Part shown: in pieces, positions 37,501 through 48,989 of the stretch | Numbering within the stretch: the first letter of the stretch is position 1 | Layout: the number at the start of each line of letters is the position of its first letter | Origin: Trichoplusia ni | Lineage: Eukaryota; Arthropoda; Insecta; Lepidoptera; Noctuidae | Assembly (NCBI RefSeq): GCF_003590095.1 | Contig: NC_039497.1 | Location: 6,444,691 to 6,508,690, forward strand | Direction: 5' to 3' | DNA: 64,000 bases | The notes under the pieces: generated by a model | What the model was told of the DNA's origin: nothing | Seen by the model: only the letters and a program-made list of their open reading frames with translations | Database searches by the model: none | Made by a program: the position numbers and the translations under genes

Positions 37501-37764
37501 GTGATATGAACACGAGTCTAGATCAAACACGCACTGGTACACTAAGACATTAAAACGCTCCTGAATAGACCTCTATTGACATTCGACGCCTTAACAAAGG
37601 GAGCGACGAAGTTCTTGATATTGCCAACTGTCCAAAGCAATATCATTACCCATTACAATTCGGCGACGCGAATAATGCTATGTGTTCTAAGAAACGCGAT
37701 ATCTTTTGCTACTTGGGAACCTGATTGAAATATAATGACGAGACGTCTAAAACAGAATTGTCTT

Positions 37765-37875
37765 TGTTTTTTCCTAGCCTACTGTGTCCCACTGCTGGGC
37801 AAAGGCCTCCCCCAAATTCTTCCACGACGTCCATCCGTCCATCCGTTGGCTCCCATAGTGTGGTGACTTTGGCCC
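37765..37875 (-). mobile_element. 5'-truncated retroelement insertion with a 14-bp target-site duplication
   Basis: The inserted 111 bp, read on the minus strand, includes GGGGGAGGCCTTTGCCCAGC and AGTGGGACACAGTAGGCTAG, then an A-rich end. This is the 3' end of a common lepidopteran non-LTR element. It is flanked by a perfect 14-bp direct repeat, AACAGAATTGTCTT, at 37751-37764 and 37876-37889. Both the duplication and the truncation fit target-primed reverse transcription that stopped early. The intact duplication implies a fairly recent insertion. Confidence 0.85.
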
Positions 37876-38468
37876 AACAGAATTGTCTTAAGTATACAAA
37901 ATAACTATAATCCCATATTGAAATCCAATAACTATAGATTAAGTTGAAAACCATCCTAGTCATAATCACTTGCACTCACTTTAGTTGCAAAAGAATTCTT
38001 CCTCTCGAAAGTCAAACTTAAAATTGGTTCCATTTTCATGAAAGTTGATAAATCCTGTCGTGTACCTACCCTACAATTTTTGTTAATGTTTGAGTAGGTT
38101 CTTTAACGAGAACGGTACGGAACAGTTTCAACTGCTTACAGTTTACACGAACTAGGTGCTATTTCCCAGAATAATACTAATTCATATTACTCACAGTCTG
38201 GTACTTCAGATATGCTATTATAATTTAGTCCCTCAATCCTATCTCCAACTTCTCGAACCGTAGAACATTCAATTCACGCTTTATCAACAACCTCTGTGAT
38301 GTTTCCCTTGCAAGCTAAACCATTTTCCACCATATCCTTCGTCCTTTATGGTGTAAACGATACGCGACCCTATTGTGTGCCATATAAGATCAAATTGGGT
38401 TAACAGCACCATCCATCGGTTTCACGCAGCGTTGCATCCACATTAGTGCTGCGCCATGGTTTGTTGAT

Positions 38469-38552
38469 ACTTTCTTATAGTTTTGCTGGAACTGACTGAT
38501 GTGTGACTATACAGTCACACATAAGTCAGTTCCAGCAAAACTGCAAGAAAGT
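38469..38552. repeat. Near-perfect 84-nt hairpin (two 40-nt arms, 4-nt loop)
   Basis: The left arm (38469-38508) and right arm (38513-38552) are reverse complements at 37 of 40 positions, around an ATAC loop (38509-38512). Mismatches are two adjacent bases in TCTTAT/TCTTGC and one in CTGAT/CTTAT. An RNA from either strand would fold into a long, almost uninterrupted stem. Such a small loop is unusual for a microRNA precursor. It may be a palindromic mobile-element relic or an endo-siRNA source. No flanking duplication was seen. Confidence 0.85.
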
Positions 38553-38569
38553 TCCAAAAAAAGCAAGAC

Positions 38570-41500
38570 TGTAAGAACTAGTGGAAAAAACATTTTGATA
38601 TATGTAATTTATGTACCATTCTGTCGAACTTATAATATATGGAAAGTCCAATTCATTTAATTAGTAAAAAAGGGGCAATTACGGCTTCCATTTTACTGAT
38701 CATAGGAAACTGCTTAGAAAGGAAGTTTATGTCCAACTGTGATATAACGTGTGTATTTAAATAATGATAATAATGAAACACTTATAAAAGTATTGGAATC
38801 CTATATTTTTATAACATTATCAATAACGGTCTATTGTGTAATTGTGTAAGAAAATCTCATCGTGACATCTCAAGGAATTCGTTCACATGCCCCATCCAGT
38901 GTTAGTGTCTTACTGTGTGGTGTATGTATTGTGTATAACAATATCATTATTACGATGTGTCGAAATCACGGCCGGCCTTATGGGGTAAGTGGGCTATGGA
39001 CGCTGTGAAAATGATTATTTGTTCCATAACCGATGCCTGTTTTTGATATTAATGTTTGATCATTCAATGCATTGTTTGTGATGCCACTTTTCACTATTAG
39101 CATGTTTCTTTAAAAAACTTCGGTTTTCTATGCTCCAGGGTTTAAAGAGTTGTCTGCTTAAAACTCATTCTTTAATATTCGTTTTCAAACCAATTTCATT
39201 CTAATCTTTTTGTGCAGCCCTAATAACTAGAATCGCGTCCGTAATCATGTCGAATTGCATTTGGAACGACTTAAGTAACCCCTATTTTACGGTCACTTCT
39301 CGTTCTAAATTCATTCATACCATAATGCTTACAGCAGTTATTGTTTACTCCTAAAGACAGTGAATCGTGATCTTGTTTTGATACCGTTCCGATTACTTGA
39401 ATTATCTTTAGAGATGTCGATTGAGTATTCGATTAGGCGTTCAATGTAGATCAAGAGATACCTAAAGAGAAAGTTAATCGATAATCGTGATCGAATCGGT
39501 AGTCCGATATATATGTTTAGATAACAGTTACTTTCAAACGGTTTAGAAATAAGGAACTGTATCGTGAAAAATCGGAAGCTAGAACTATTTTGTGGTGAAA
39601 GACATTTGCATAGTAATCATCCATCAAATAAGAGCATGGATGTAGGAACCGCATTGTAAGACAGGTACAGAAAACCCCATCATTTGCGGTCCCATTGTGA
39701 ATCACCGAGATACCAAGTCTATACGGAAGTTCTCATGTCGCCGTACAATACTTATTGTTGTGGAGCTGTCACACAGTCTGCTCGTCTGTCTAGGTTACCT
39801 GGGACCGAACGAAAGAGAAGAATATCGGCCTACGTTACATTGTACAAACGGAATGTATCGAAATGACTTTTTGCAAAAAGCTAATTTCAATTATGGATGA
39901 GTTCCAAGAGCTAGGAAAGTGTTTTTTAAGGACTATAAACCTCATTTACCTAACCTTACACAGGTTTCTATTCATGAATCGAATGAAACCCAATCCCTAC
40001 ATTAAAGTCTGACGAGTAAGTTTATCATTTGTCAAAGGCTGAAAATAAACTGCTGAGTCGTGCTGGGAATAACATAGTAATCCCATAGCGACTGACATTA
40101 ATTCAGACATCACGATAAAGTGAGTGGTACTAAACTTGCTGCGTCAATATTTTATTTCAGTTTCAGTAGTTTCTGTCCATTTTATGTCAATTTCCATACA
40201 TAACGAGATCCTTACGGAAAACAACTGACTTGTTATACATAGTATAGAGTAAAGAAAATACTTTGATGTCATGGACACTCGAAAGAAAATCAAGGTGGCT
40301 ATGATCTTGAACTAAATGCACAGCATGGTATTTACCAAAAGTAGAAACGATGATGAAATAAAACATAATAAATTAACTAAAGTTATACTTACTGGACACA
40401 AAAAAGTGTTAGTTACCATTAAGCCAACATGACGAATAGCCAGTTGAGTAGTTATTAGTCTGTCTTGTCTCATTTTAATGAGATAGGTAAAATAAAATTC
40501 AGGTGTAACAGGAAGTATGAGTGGGTTTGAGAGTTGGTAGCCATTGATTTGTGGGAAACGCAATCTTTGAGTATGGGGCGTGGAAGGTCGCGGTAAGTTC
40601 ACTTCATAATGTGTTGGCACATGTTACGAACTGAGCACGAGTATATGACTAATCGGTAAAGTTTTAATGTTATCGAAAAGTATGAAGATTAAGCTGCTTT
40701 GTTTCAAATTTTTATTTTTCTTAGAAAACACCCACTTTAACAGATTTTAAAATGTTTTGTTGATGTGTAATATCTAGTTGTCATTCAGTCCCATCAAATT
40801 TTCATCAAGTACGGCTTAGTAGTTTTTACTGTTGTTAAGAAAAATATTGCACTGTGACTACCATTCTTATTTAAAAAAATTGTGAACAGCGTCACGCGCT
40901 CTAAGCTTATTACTTGCGATAAGTGCACAGATAACACGACTTCAAGTGTTCCGTCAGTCAGCGGCCAATCAATCAGTGAGCCGAGACTGGCCCACATCCG
41001 CCAATTTGTATTACGCATTGTTTTTTAACATTTTTTCTACCTCACACCTCACCATTTCATATTATGTTCAATGTTCATAATCTGACGGAAGTTTCACTTT
41101 CAGTTAATCAATTTGGTGAAGATATTATGATACGTTTTGATGTAATCGCAAAGGTTAATCTTATCTGGGGATCGTACATGTGAATGGATGAAAGTAAAGA
41201 GGAAATTGTTATGCTAATGTATCCGATGCGATGTGGGAATAAATATGTAAAGAGCAATAATTCAAGTTTATTTCACGTTTCATTCACTAATTTGATACAA
41301 TCGAATTATGTTCAAAAAATTCAGGTGGATATAAGAATCAATTATGAGTTTTACCCACGAGATATGAACACAAAGTGCATTTTAAGTTCAAGTTGAATGT
41401 TTTCCTTAGAGTGTTTCGATCTGAGAACAAGGAAATATACAAAATTCAAGTCATGAGATTAAATTCAATTGTTATGTGACAACAACTGAAAAGTGAAAGA

Positions 41501-42900
41501 GTTATCTTTGAGATGGTTCGGCGGTTTACCATTGAGCGAATCAAAGGCAAACAGACAAAATTGAGTGCGAAATTTTGTGAAAGTCAATTTAAAAATATAT
41601 ACCTATCTGTACGTGCACTGGTGGGAATTATGTTGTCTGACTGCAGATTGATGATTCGTTTAATTGGGTGTTATAGAAATTGTATGATCAAGATCTTTTG
41701 GAATTTGTCACAGTCTCTCCTTGATGTTGCTGCTAGATAGTCTTTTTTTTTCGTGCTGTATAAAAAAAACCGCAAAAAAAAATAACTGCATTCGTTTATT
41801 TTCACGCTAGATTTCTATATCCACTTTTGAGAGCTTTGGTTCAAAACACTTTCGGAGGATATAAAATTTAATGATGTATTAGAAATCGGTATCAATATGT
41901 TTACGATTAAAATGTATGCGCATGACTTTCTAAAGGAAAGAAGTACATTAGACCGTACAGTTTTACGACCCTTGTAGTTTATGCTCATGACCTTAGTTGA
42001 TTTAAAACCTTACGGTCTCATTGATTAGGTGTATTATCTTCTAAAAATATTAAACTATTTTAAAGTTTAATAGATTTGTTGTGCAGGTGTGTGATACATT
42101 GATATTGAAATTTAATAAGAGTGCACTTAAGCTTGAGTGTCAGAAGATGCTGATCGTAATAAAAATAACACTAGAAGACTCGTATGTGCTATTGTTGATC
42201 TTGTTCAACGCAAAATTCTAGTGTACCCGAAAATGAATTGTGAATGAATCCGTGTTGAGTTGGTATGCATTGCCTCGCACCGACTAAATGGTGAGTGTCC
42301 CCGAGGATTCCCACAGCTAACAAAAAAAAGAACGTTGTCCGAAAATAATTTCATCAATCCCCAATGTCGGACTTGAAATCTCTCATAAAATATTTTCACT
42401 TTTGTAGGTAGCCGATGTACTTTCGTCTTTAACATTTTGTTATTCATATTATTATGTGATGTGTCCTTCATGATTATGCATGACGAGACGTACATTATCT
42501 CGTATTATCTTGATCGAAAGTCTCTCTTCGCCTCTTTATCTCTACTGTTTGGTATTGCTTTATTTAGAATGTGACGTTAATGGTATTTAATAAGTGCGAT
42601 GAAACTCAATGGATGATTATCATACGACAATGCTAATTTTGTATAATTTGAATAGCTTTACGACGCGACGCTCTAATCCAAGAGATCAAAATGTTGCCGA
42701 GTTTGAAGTTAACTCCTGCTAACTCTGAAATGGATATATCCCAAACGCAGTATGAAAGTTCGAATCCCTTAATCATTTTCTGGTTCGAAAGTTTTGCTAT
42801 GTGAATTATGGAACAGAAATGCAATTGTATCTGAAACTGTATCTACAATACACTCGACGGATAAATTGGTATGCGTTACACCACCCAGGCCTACAATTTC
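38570..42900. other. No gene seen
   Basis: AT-rich DNA with short open frames only; several 60-100-codon frames on both strands lack any motif or exon-like boundary. Confidence 0.5.
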
Positions 42901-42910
42901 ATATGTGACC

Positions 42911-43019
42911 GATTTTTTTCTCTTTGTTACAGGTGAGTACTTCCAACTTCTGCATTCAAACGGCATCCGCAAATAAAAATAGACGATTCACGATTGAAGA
43001 CGAGTACGGCACGGTAAGT
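42911..43019 (+). promoter_or_regulatory. Candidate ratchet point 2 with an 81-nt RS-exon-like segment
   Basis: GATTTTTTTCTCTTTGTTACAG is a very strong 3' splice site (AG at 42931-42932) followed at once by GTGAGTAC, a strong 5' splice site (from 42933). Eighty-one bases on, CGGCACG is followed by GTAAGTAAT, a second strong donor at 43014. Recursive sites are often recognised through such a downstream exon-like segment before the first donor is used. The segment 42933-43013 has stop codons in at least one frame. It could also be an ordinary small 5' UTR exon. Either way it argues for a plus-strand transcript here. Confidence 0.55.
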
Positions 43020-43059
43020 AATGATAGTTGTTTTCTACAACTATTTTCTCTGACGTGCC

Positions 43060-43360
43060 GTGACATCGCTACCTACTTCGGTTCAGCGGCTGCGCTTGCG
43101 ATCCGCGCCGGTCGATCGCGGGTGTGTACGCGCACCGCCGCAGTCACCTGCCGCGTGCAACGACCGCAACACGTCGCGACCGCGAGATGCCGCCATTCGC
43201 GCCTAAACGATCTATTCTGTTACATTTTTGAATTGACGATTTGAGGCGCCTAATGTTTTAGTTTTTTTTCAATTTTTTGGTGGACAGTGTCAGTGTTCTG
43301 TGTGCGAGTTATTTCCCTTTGAGGCCTTTTGGACATGGTTTATTTTTTTGTTGTATGGTA
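43060..43360 (+). promoter_or_regulatory. CpG-rich promoter-like block, possible alternative first exon
   Basis: About 43070-43205 is dense in CG dinucleotides (GATCCGCGCCGGTCGATCGC, TACGCGCACCGCCGC, GTCGCGACCGCGAG) and has a Pho/YY1-like GCCGCCAT. It is followed by a TCAGT initiator at 43290-43294. Some 40 bases on is an ATG (43335) with seven open codons before a weak GTAAAG donor (43358). A plus-strand promoter is plausible; the tiny coding start is doubtful. The 106-codon open frame across this block is composition-driven and runs through the splice sites described at 42911-43019. Confidence 0.4.
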
Positions 43361-43399
43361 AAGTTGCATTTTGTGTTTCTTACAAAATTTTAACAATTT

Positions 43400-46300
43400 T
43401 TTTATCATTTGATACCTACCTAAATTTAAAAAAAGATAATTATGAAGCAAAAAATTAACCACCCAAATAAGTGTTTACTTCAAATGTTATTATTTCACAC
43501 AATGAAATTTTAGATTCTCAAAATATTTATGCACTTTTTTACGAGGTTCGCAAAACGACTTAACAATTAATGAAAATACTGAACAAATAATCATGATACC
43601 TACAAATTAAGTTAACATAACATTGTAGAAAATAATTGGGTACTCGTACCCTGATTTGCATATGTAAATGACGGGGGAAGACTCATGATAGTTACTATAA
43701 ATTATTGGTCGTGAGTTACATCGATTAGTTACAATTAGCTTCGGTATTGTTATTCTAAGGCATGCCTCTTTATCTTTATTTACTATAGCAACATATAATA
43801 CTGTATACGTTATATGAGTTAATATTTTTTTTTGAACCCGCTGTTCACCTGTGAATTTCATAAATTCGACTCTTGTTTGATTTTTTCATTAATTAATTTA
43901 GCGCAAAAATGAGGTAAACCTCAGGAATATTCTGTGCATAACACAAAAAGTGGTATTAGATGTCAATCTCTTGAGAAATTTTGAAGCAGATGAATTTATG
44001 TGTACCTACCCACTAAATATAAAGAATATTATGCAAAAGTACCTTGGTACTAGCTACTCGTATTTCTCGTAAAAATGTCATGCATACCATCTATCTTACA
44101 ATACAATTGAAAAGGCCCATTCACCCTAACCTTTTGACTGTGGTATTTCGTTGCGCCACACGGCGCGGCAATGCATGCAAGCAGGGTAATTTTACATGAC
44201 TCCTCACTTACTGGTGACCCCCTATCACTTATTATAATGGTTATCCCTTTAGTGACGTCATGACAAACATATGTCTCAATAGATATGCTTGAAGGTGAGC
44301 GTTTATCAAATTATCTCGATATATACTTATCAGTGACAAGAAACGGTTTGATGTTCAATTGTCTTTGTTTTCTCAAAATTGTACCGATTTTTTTCATAAT
44401 AAGCAGCATTGGCAACGTTCAATGATGCGATATTGAAATAAGATTACATAATAGCTTTAGTTTACATATACGATGTTATAGTAAGCGAAAAAAACAAAAC
44501 ATTATTGTGTAAAGAATTCTAAGCATTGTCTCGAAATAAAATATTTTCTATTCGTGAGAAATGTGCTTAAGTAAACATTTTATCTCAAGGTTTACTATAA
44601 ATAAAGTTGACGTTGACGTTATTAACTAGATTCTTCCTGATGTAGCCATAATAAACAAGACAACGTAACCCTTCTGACGCAGTTGGTTAAAAAAAGCCTT
44701 TGATTTAAGTCATGTCTCGCTTGTCTAGGCTGTCTAGTGGTTTCATGTTTTAATCAAAATAGTTTAAAGCCAGCTTTGTGGTGAAATAGTTTTACGAAAA
44801 CTTAGTTTTCGTCACGCGAAATTGTGAATTCCAATATCGATGTCTCAAAAAATAATGAAATATTTGACAGTGTAACGAATTTTAAAACGCATTCGGGATT
44901 GTTCGAACTGTTGAAAAACTTTAAAGGGTTGAAGTAGTCATTTATTTGTTTAATGTGACGCGTGAACATATTAATTAATTTTTATTATTCATTTAATTTT
45001 TTTTTAATACGTGACGCTCTGTCGTCACAGTAGTAAAATTAAGTGTCATCTAAAGTTGAAATTTTTGAAATACGTCAGTTTTACTTTTTTCTGTTTTGAA
45101 TAATACCATAAAATTTAGTTAAATGTTTTGGATACAGTTCGTTGACTTTCATTGAAATGTAAGCCGACATCGAATTATCATAAGTAAGGCGATTATGTAA
45201 TCTATTCCAATTTAAATACATTTGCAAATAGTATCGTTGTATACAGTATTGTTTGATGCTAAAGAATTAAATTAATATTAAGAGTTGATGTTTTCATCAG
45301 TCTAGAAAAAATGCTAATAACCCTGTTTACTTCCATATTAAATTACTCTCCGTACGTTATAATTTTCTATTTAAATTCTAAAGAAAGTTGTATGCATAAG
45401 AAATCTAATAAATTAATCGGTTGACCCGAAATTAAAAATCGAGACCTTCGTTTTACTCGAGCCGTGCAGAAACGTGTGTGTATTAGTAGTGAAAGTGATC
45501 TACAAGTCTACAACCTCTACAACCGCTACAACCGAATTCGGTTAACTAGTGTTTGCACGCATTCACGCCCACATAATTGTTACCCATCGTGTTCACTTTG
45601 AAGAAACTAGTTTTAAAATCGCACGAGAATTGGCGACAATTATAAAGCAATCATTGTTATTGGTTTTTAGAAGTTAAAAAAAAAATCGTTTAAGAATCAA
45701 AATTAAAAGAGCGTGCGTGTTTTTTGTAGTCGTTTATGTAGCCATATTTCTTAGATGCTTGATCAATCGATTTTACCGTTCTAGCGTTTTTTCTAGATGA
45801 GTTTTGTCAGCTGAATAGTGTTTTTAAAGTGTCTGCGTTTTGACCCATTTTATGAGTGAACGAGGTATCCTTTATTTAGTTTACTTATATTACGCTAATA
45901 ATCAATAGATTTAATGAACAAATCAAGAAAACATATACATAACTTCACTTGTTAGTAAAGCGGTAACTTAAATTAGGTCGACGAGTTTTAAATTAAACAC
46001 AAAACACGTTAGACATCATCCGAAGACATGAATAACAACCTGTCTCGGGTATCTTAATAAAATATTCATCGATCAAAGGATGTCATTAATCCATTACAAT
46101 GACTAACAATGTGACGTCATAAATTTTATGTGAAAGCGTGCCCGTATCAACGTTATAAGGTTTTCTAAACGCTCTGCCCAAATGGCATGAAATTACCCGG
46201 CCGGTTATCAATCTGCACAATACTATGTCTATAATACTCTCGTTTTCTTTGGAATGTATACGAAAAGTGAAAAAAGAACACCGTTCAACCGGTTGTGTTT

Positions 46301-48130
46301 GCAACGTAATACCAAGAATAAAAAAAGAAACATTTAATTTCTGAATTGTGCAACGTCGATATGCGTTTTGCGGTTAATAAATTATTGTAGGAGCATTGAG
46401 GACCTGTTTCTAGACTTTGATATATTGGGACGAGTTCATTAGAACTGTTAATTGTATTGGTTATACGTAATGCTGTAAGTTCATTCAAATAACGTAACTG
46501 TGATTTGCAATAGTCCCTCTTTGATTACGAGTAAACGAGGATCTATCATGACTAGATTTAGCACGGAGATCATTTATAAATTCAGATAAAAACATTGTTT
46601 ACTAAATCCAATTCTACCAGATAGATAGTTATCAAGTAATGTATGGTCCATTCTGCAACTTTCCGGTCTTCGGCAAAAACCTTTAGCTGTGGCTCCCATT
46701 GTTTCATCTATAAGATTGACGCGACAAGGTCTACGGACATCCTTTCGCCTCCGAAGCCTTAGTCGCCTTGCCCTTTCATTGTGGTTACCTCGAAGGCTGG
46801 TCAACTCGATTAATCTTTAGACCTTTGCGCCTTTTACGACCCTTTAATGTGTTTATCAGTAGGAGACATTAATACAGCTACTTGTATTTTATATTCTTGT
46901 TTTTTTATTGTATAATTTAAAGTAATTTAAACATGAGTCGTAAAGTATTTTGAAAAGTATGTTTCGTTGAGAGTGTGTTGTTTTTCCGGTTCACAGATTT
47001 CAATCTCTTGGCCACACGCAACGCATCTACACTGTCCTATTATTTGAAAATAATAATGTTACTTCTTAATTGTAGTCACCTATTAAAGAAGGTTTTAGTC
47101 ATGTCTTTAGCTATGATCATTAATATTCATCACTGTTATATAAGCAATTTGTAGGCAATGTTTTAGAATATATGCAAGAATCTGGTGAAATTGTTCTTTA
47201 TAAATGCCGATTTCACTGTTGATTTTTCTATAATTTGCATTTAATTGTTGTAGGCGTTCATTCTATTGAAAACTGGAAAATATAGTTCCGCAATCTTGTA
47301 TTATTGTCTAGTTAGAAATGTCCGCGAAATCACGTATAAGTACTTTCTGCCTTAACAATTAATCGACAGGCAATAAATCGATTGATCAACCCTGTACGTA
47401 CAAATTATAATTTAGCAACGTGTGTTTCGTAAAATTCATTACGGCAACTAATTATTCGTATCGGTTGACTTATTTGATTGTTATCATCGTAATGCCGTGT
47501 ACTTTGCGTTGTAGAATGTGTGATAATGAAATGCAAATTATTCCGTGTCGGCCAGTGCAGCATGTCGGTCTGTCCGTTCTGTTGCAGTTCATTTGAGACA
47601 AGTGTTTGGACACGTTTGTGGTCGTGTATTGCAGTTTGTGGAAACTTTAGAATCTAATTGCTAAATCTGTTCTTACTCTTATACGTATTATAGACAGGTA
47701 AAATTGGTGGCGTTTTGTAACGGCCTAGTCTCGGGATCCACTGAACCAATACCGCTCGAACTAAAATTATTTTACTAATAGAAAGCTATATTATTTCTGA
47801 GTATCAAATTCTATATCATAAACCCGAGAAATAGTAACGTTTCAACTAAGCGTTTTAATTGGCATCTTTGATATTTATCAACATTGAAATTGTAGGTTTC
47901 GATTAAAGTAATTTCCTAAATTGATTGGAAACGTTCTTAATTTAAGTATTACAAATTGTTTCCTTCAAAAAACAGCGATTATATAATTTCAATATACGAA
48001 CTTAACTTCGATACACATTTTATACAATACCGCTATACCTAAATTGTATTATCCTTTGATCCTTGAATATTTAATCCTCACAATAAATAAACTATGTTCA
48101 ATTGGCCTACATGGAACGCTTTTCCTCGCA
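43400..48130. other. No coding sequence seen; intronic or intergenic
   Basis: AT-rich DNA. A short 9-mer repeat (TCTACAACC, about four units) is at 45500-45533, in a slightly GC-richer patch that might be transcribed. A minus-strand 76-codon frame at 46574-46804 is arginine-rich but unrecognised and unsupported by splice or start context. Confidence 0.45.
45500..45533. repeat. Short tandem repeat of a 9-mer (CTACAACCN)
   Basis: About four imperfect units of TCTACAACC occur head to tail. The third base pair of the unit boundary varies (T or G). No function is suggested. Confidence 0.6.
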
Positions 48131-48223
48131 GTTTCCAGTGACTATTGCTTAGTTACTCGTAAGACATGCATGTGTTAGTGTGATGGGTGTGTGATAGTTT
48201 CTGAGGGGCATACAGCAGTCACA

Positions 48224-48271
48224 ATGTGCAGCAAGGAACAGATCAACCATGTGCTGAGTAAGATCAATGTG
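48224..48271 (+). CDS. Candidate coding first exon, MCSKEQINHVLSKINV, of an unidentified plus-strand gene
   Basis: The ATG at 48224 has ACA before it, the same favourable context as Aven. It opens sixteen codons, MCSKEQINHVLSKINV, ending exactly at a strong donor: AATGTG followed by GTGAGTACG (intron from 48272). The exon ends in phase 0. Local GC content and codon choice (TGC AGC AAG GAA CAG ATC AAC) are clearly more exon-like than the AT-rich surroundings, and a non-coding leader of similar character precedes it. I do not recognise the protein. Only an amphipathic start is visible, so no function is proposed. The next coding exon should lie downstream, probably beyond 64000. Two ratchet-like sites upstream on the same strand would fit alternative, more distal first exons. 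A chance ATG-donor pair cannot be excluded. Confidence 0.5.
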
Positions 48272-48374
48272 GTGAGTACGGCTTGTTGATATTGTGTGTT
48301 TAGTTATGTACTATAGATAGTGTTAACAATAGAAGACTTGATGTACGTTATGTGTTATTGAAAAGTGTCTGAAT

Positions 48375-48605
48375 TAAATAATACAGCCGAGCGGTATTAG
48401 GTTATAACGAGCAACCCACTGCGTGCGAAGTGGCCCGGGCTCGATCCCCGTGGAGGACAAGCATTTTTGTGATCTCGACTGCTTGTACAGAGCTTGTCTG
48501 ATGGCGTTTGTTTGTGCATCATGCATGAGACTTGAATTATTGTGAAAAACTTCGAGACACAAGGAATAAATTTTTTAAGGGGGAGTCGTTGTATAAAAAA
48601 ATGTA
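48375..48605 (+). mobile_element. tRNA-derived SINE, copy 1
   Basis: CAGCCGAGCGG (48384-48394) fits a polymerase III A box and GGGCTCGATCC (48437-48447) a B box, at tRNA-like spacing. The non-tRNA body follows and ends in GGGAGTCGTTGTATAAAAAAATG. The last part is shared with 52256-52316. It is slightly diverged and probably inactive. It lies only about 100 bp downstream of the exon at 48224-48271, inside its presumed intron. Confidence 0.75.
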
Positions 48606-48712
48606 ATAAAATTAAAAGTCCAGCCTAGAGACATTTCGGCAATTGTATTGGCCTATAGAAAACGCTCAAATTTATGGCAGATATAAGTCACGTGACTTTA
48701 CGAATCACAATA

Positions 48713-48989
48713 TCTAATATATAAAATTCCCGTGTCACGATGTTAGTTACCGTACTCCTCCGAAACGTTTCGACCGATTTTTATGAAATTTTGTATACAT
48801 ATTGGGTAGGTCTGAGAATAGAACAACATCTATTTTCCATACCCCTAAGTGTTAAGGGTTGCTCACACTAAAAAAAAAATTTTATTTTTTGGACGTAATA
48901 TTTTGTTTTTATTTTTTTATAATGAGGCATTAAAAATACATACAACTAGAAAAAAAAATCGGCAAAACAACGTTTGCCGGGTCAGCTAG
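48713..48989 (+). mobile_element. Non-autonomous Helitron, copy 1
   Basis: It begins TCTAATATATAAAATTCCCG after an A, and ends with a hairpin (CGGCAAA...TTTGCCG) followed by GGTCAGCTAG and then T. The 5' TC, 3' hairpin plus CTAG, and A/T insertion site are the Helitron hallmarks. It has no Rep/helicase gene, so it would rely on one in trans. The element resembles a high-copy insect Helitron. Confidence 0.85.

Noticed and set aside
38469..38552. Conventional microRNA gene
   Set aside because: The loop is 4 nt and the stem is almost uninterrupted, unlike a typical precursor; I recognise no conserved mature sequence.
42924..43244. Plus-strand frame of 106 codons
   Set aside because: It runs through an acceptor/donor pair and a CpG-rich block; its Arg/Ala-rich sequence reflects composition and has no domain.
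46574..46804. Arginine-rich minus-strand frame of 76 codons
   Set aside because: No recognisable domain and no exon signals; composition explains it.
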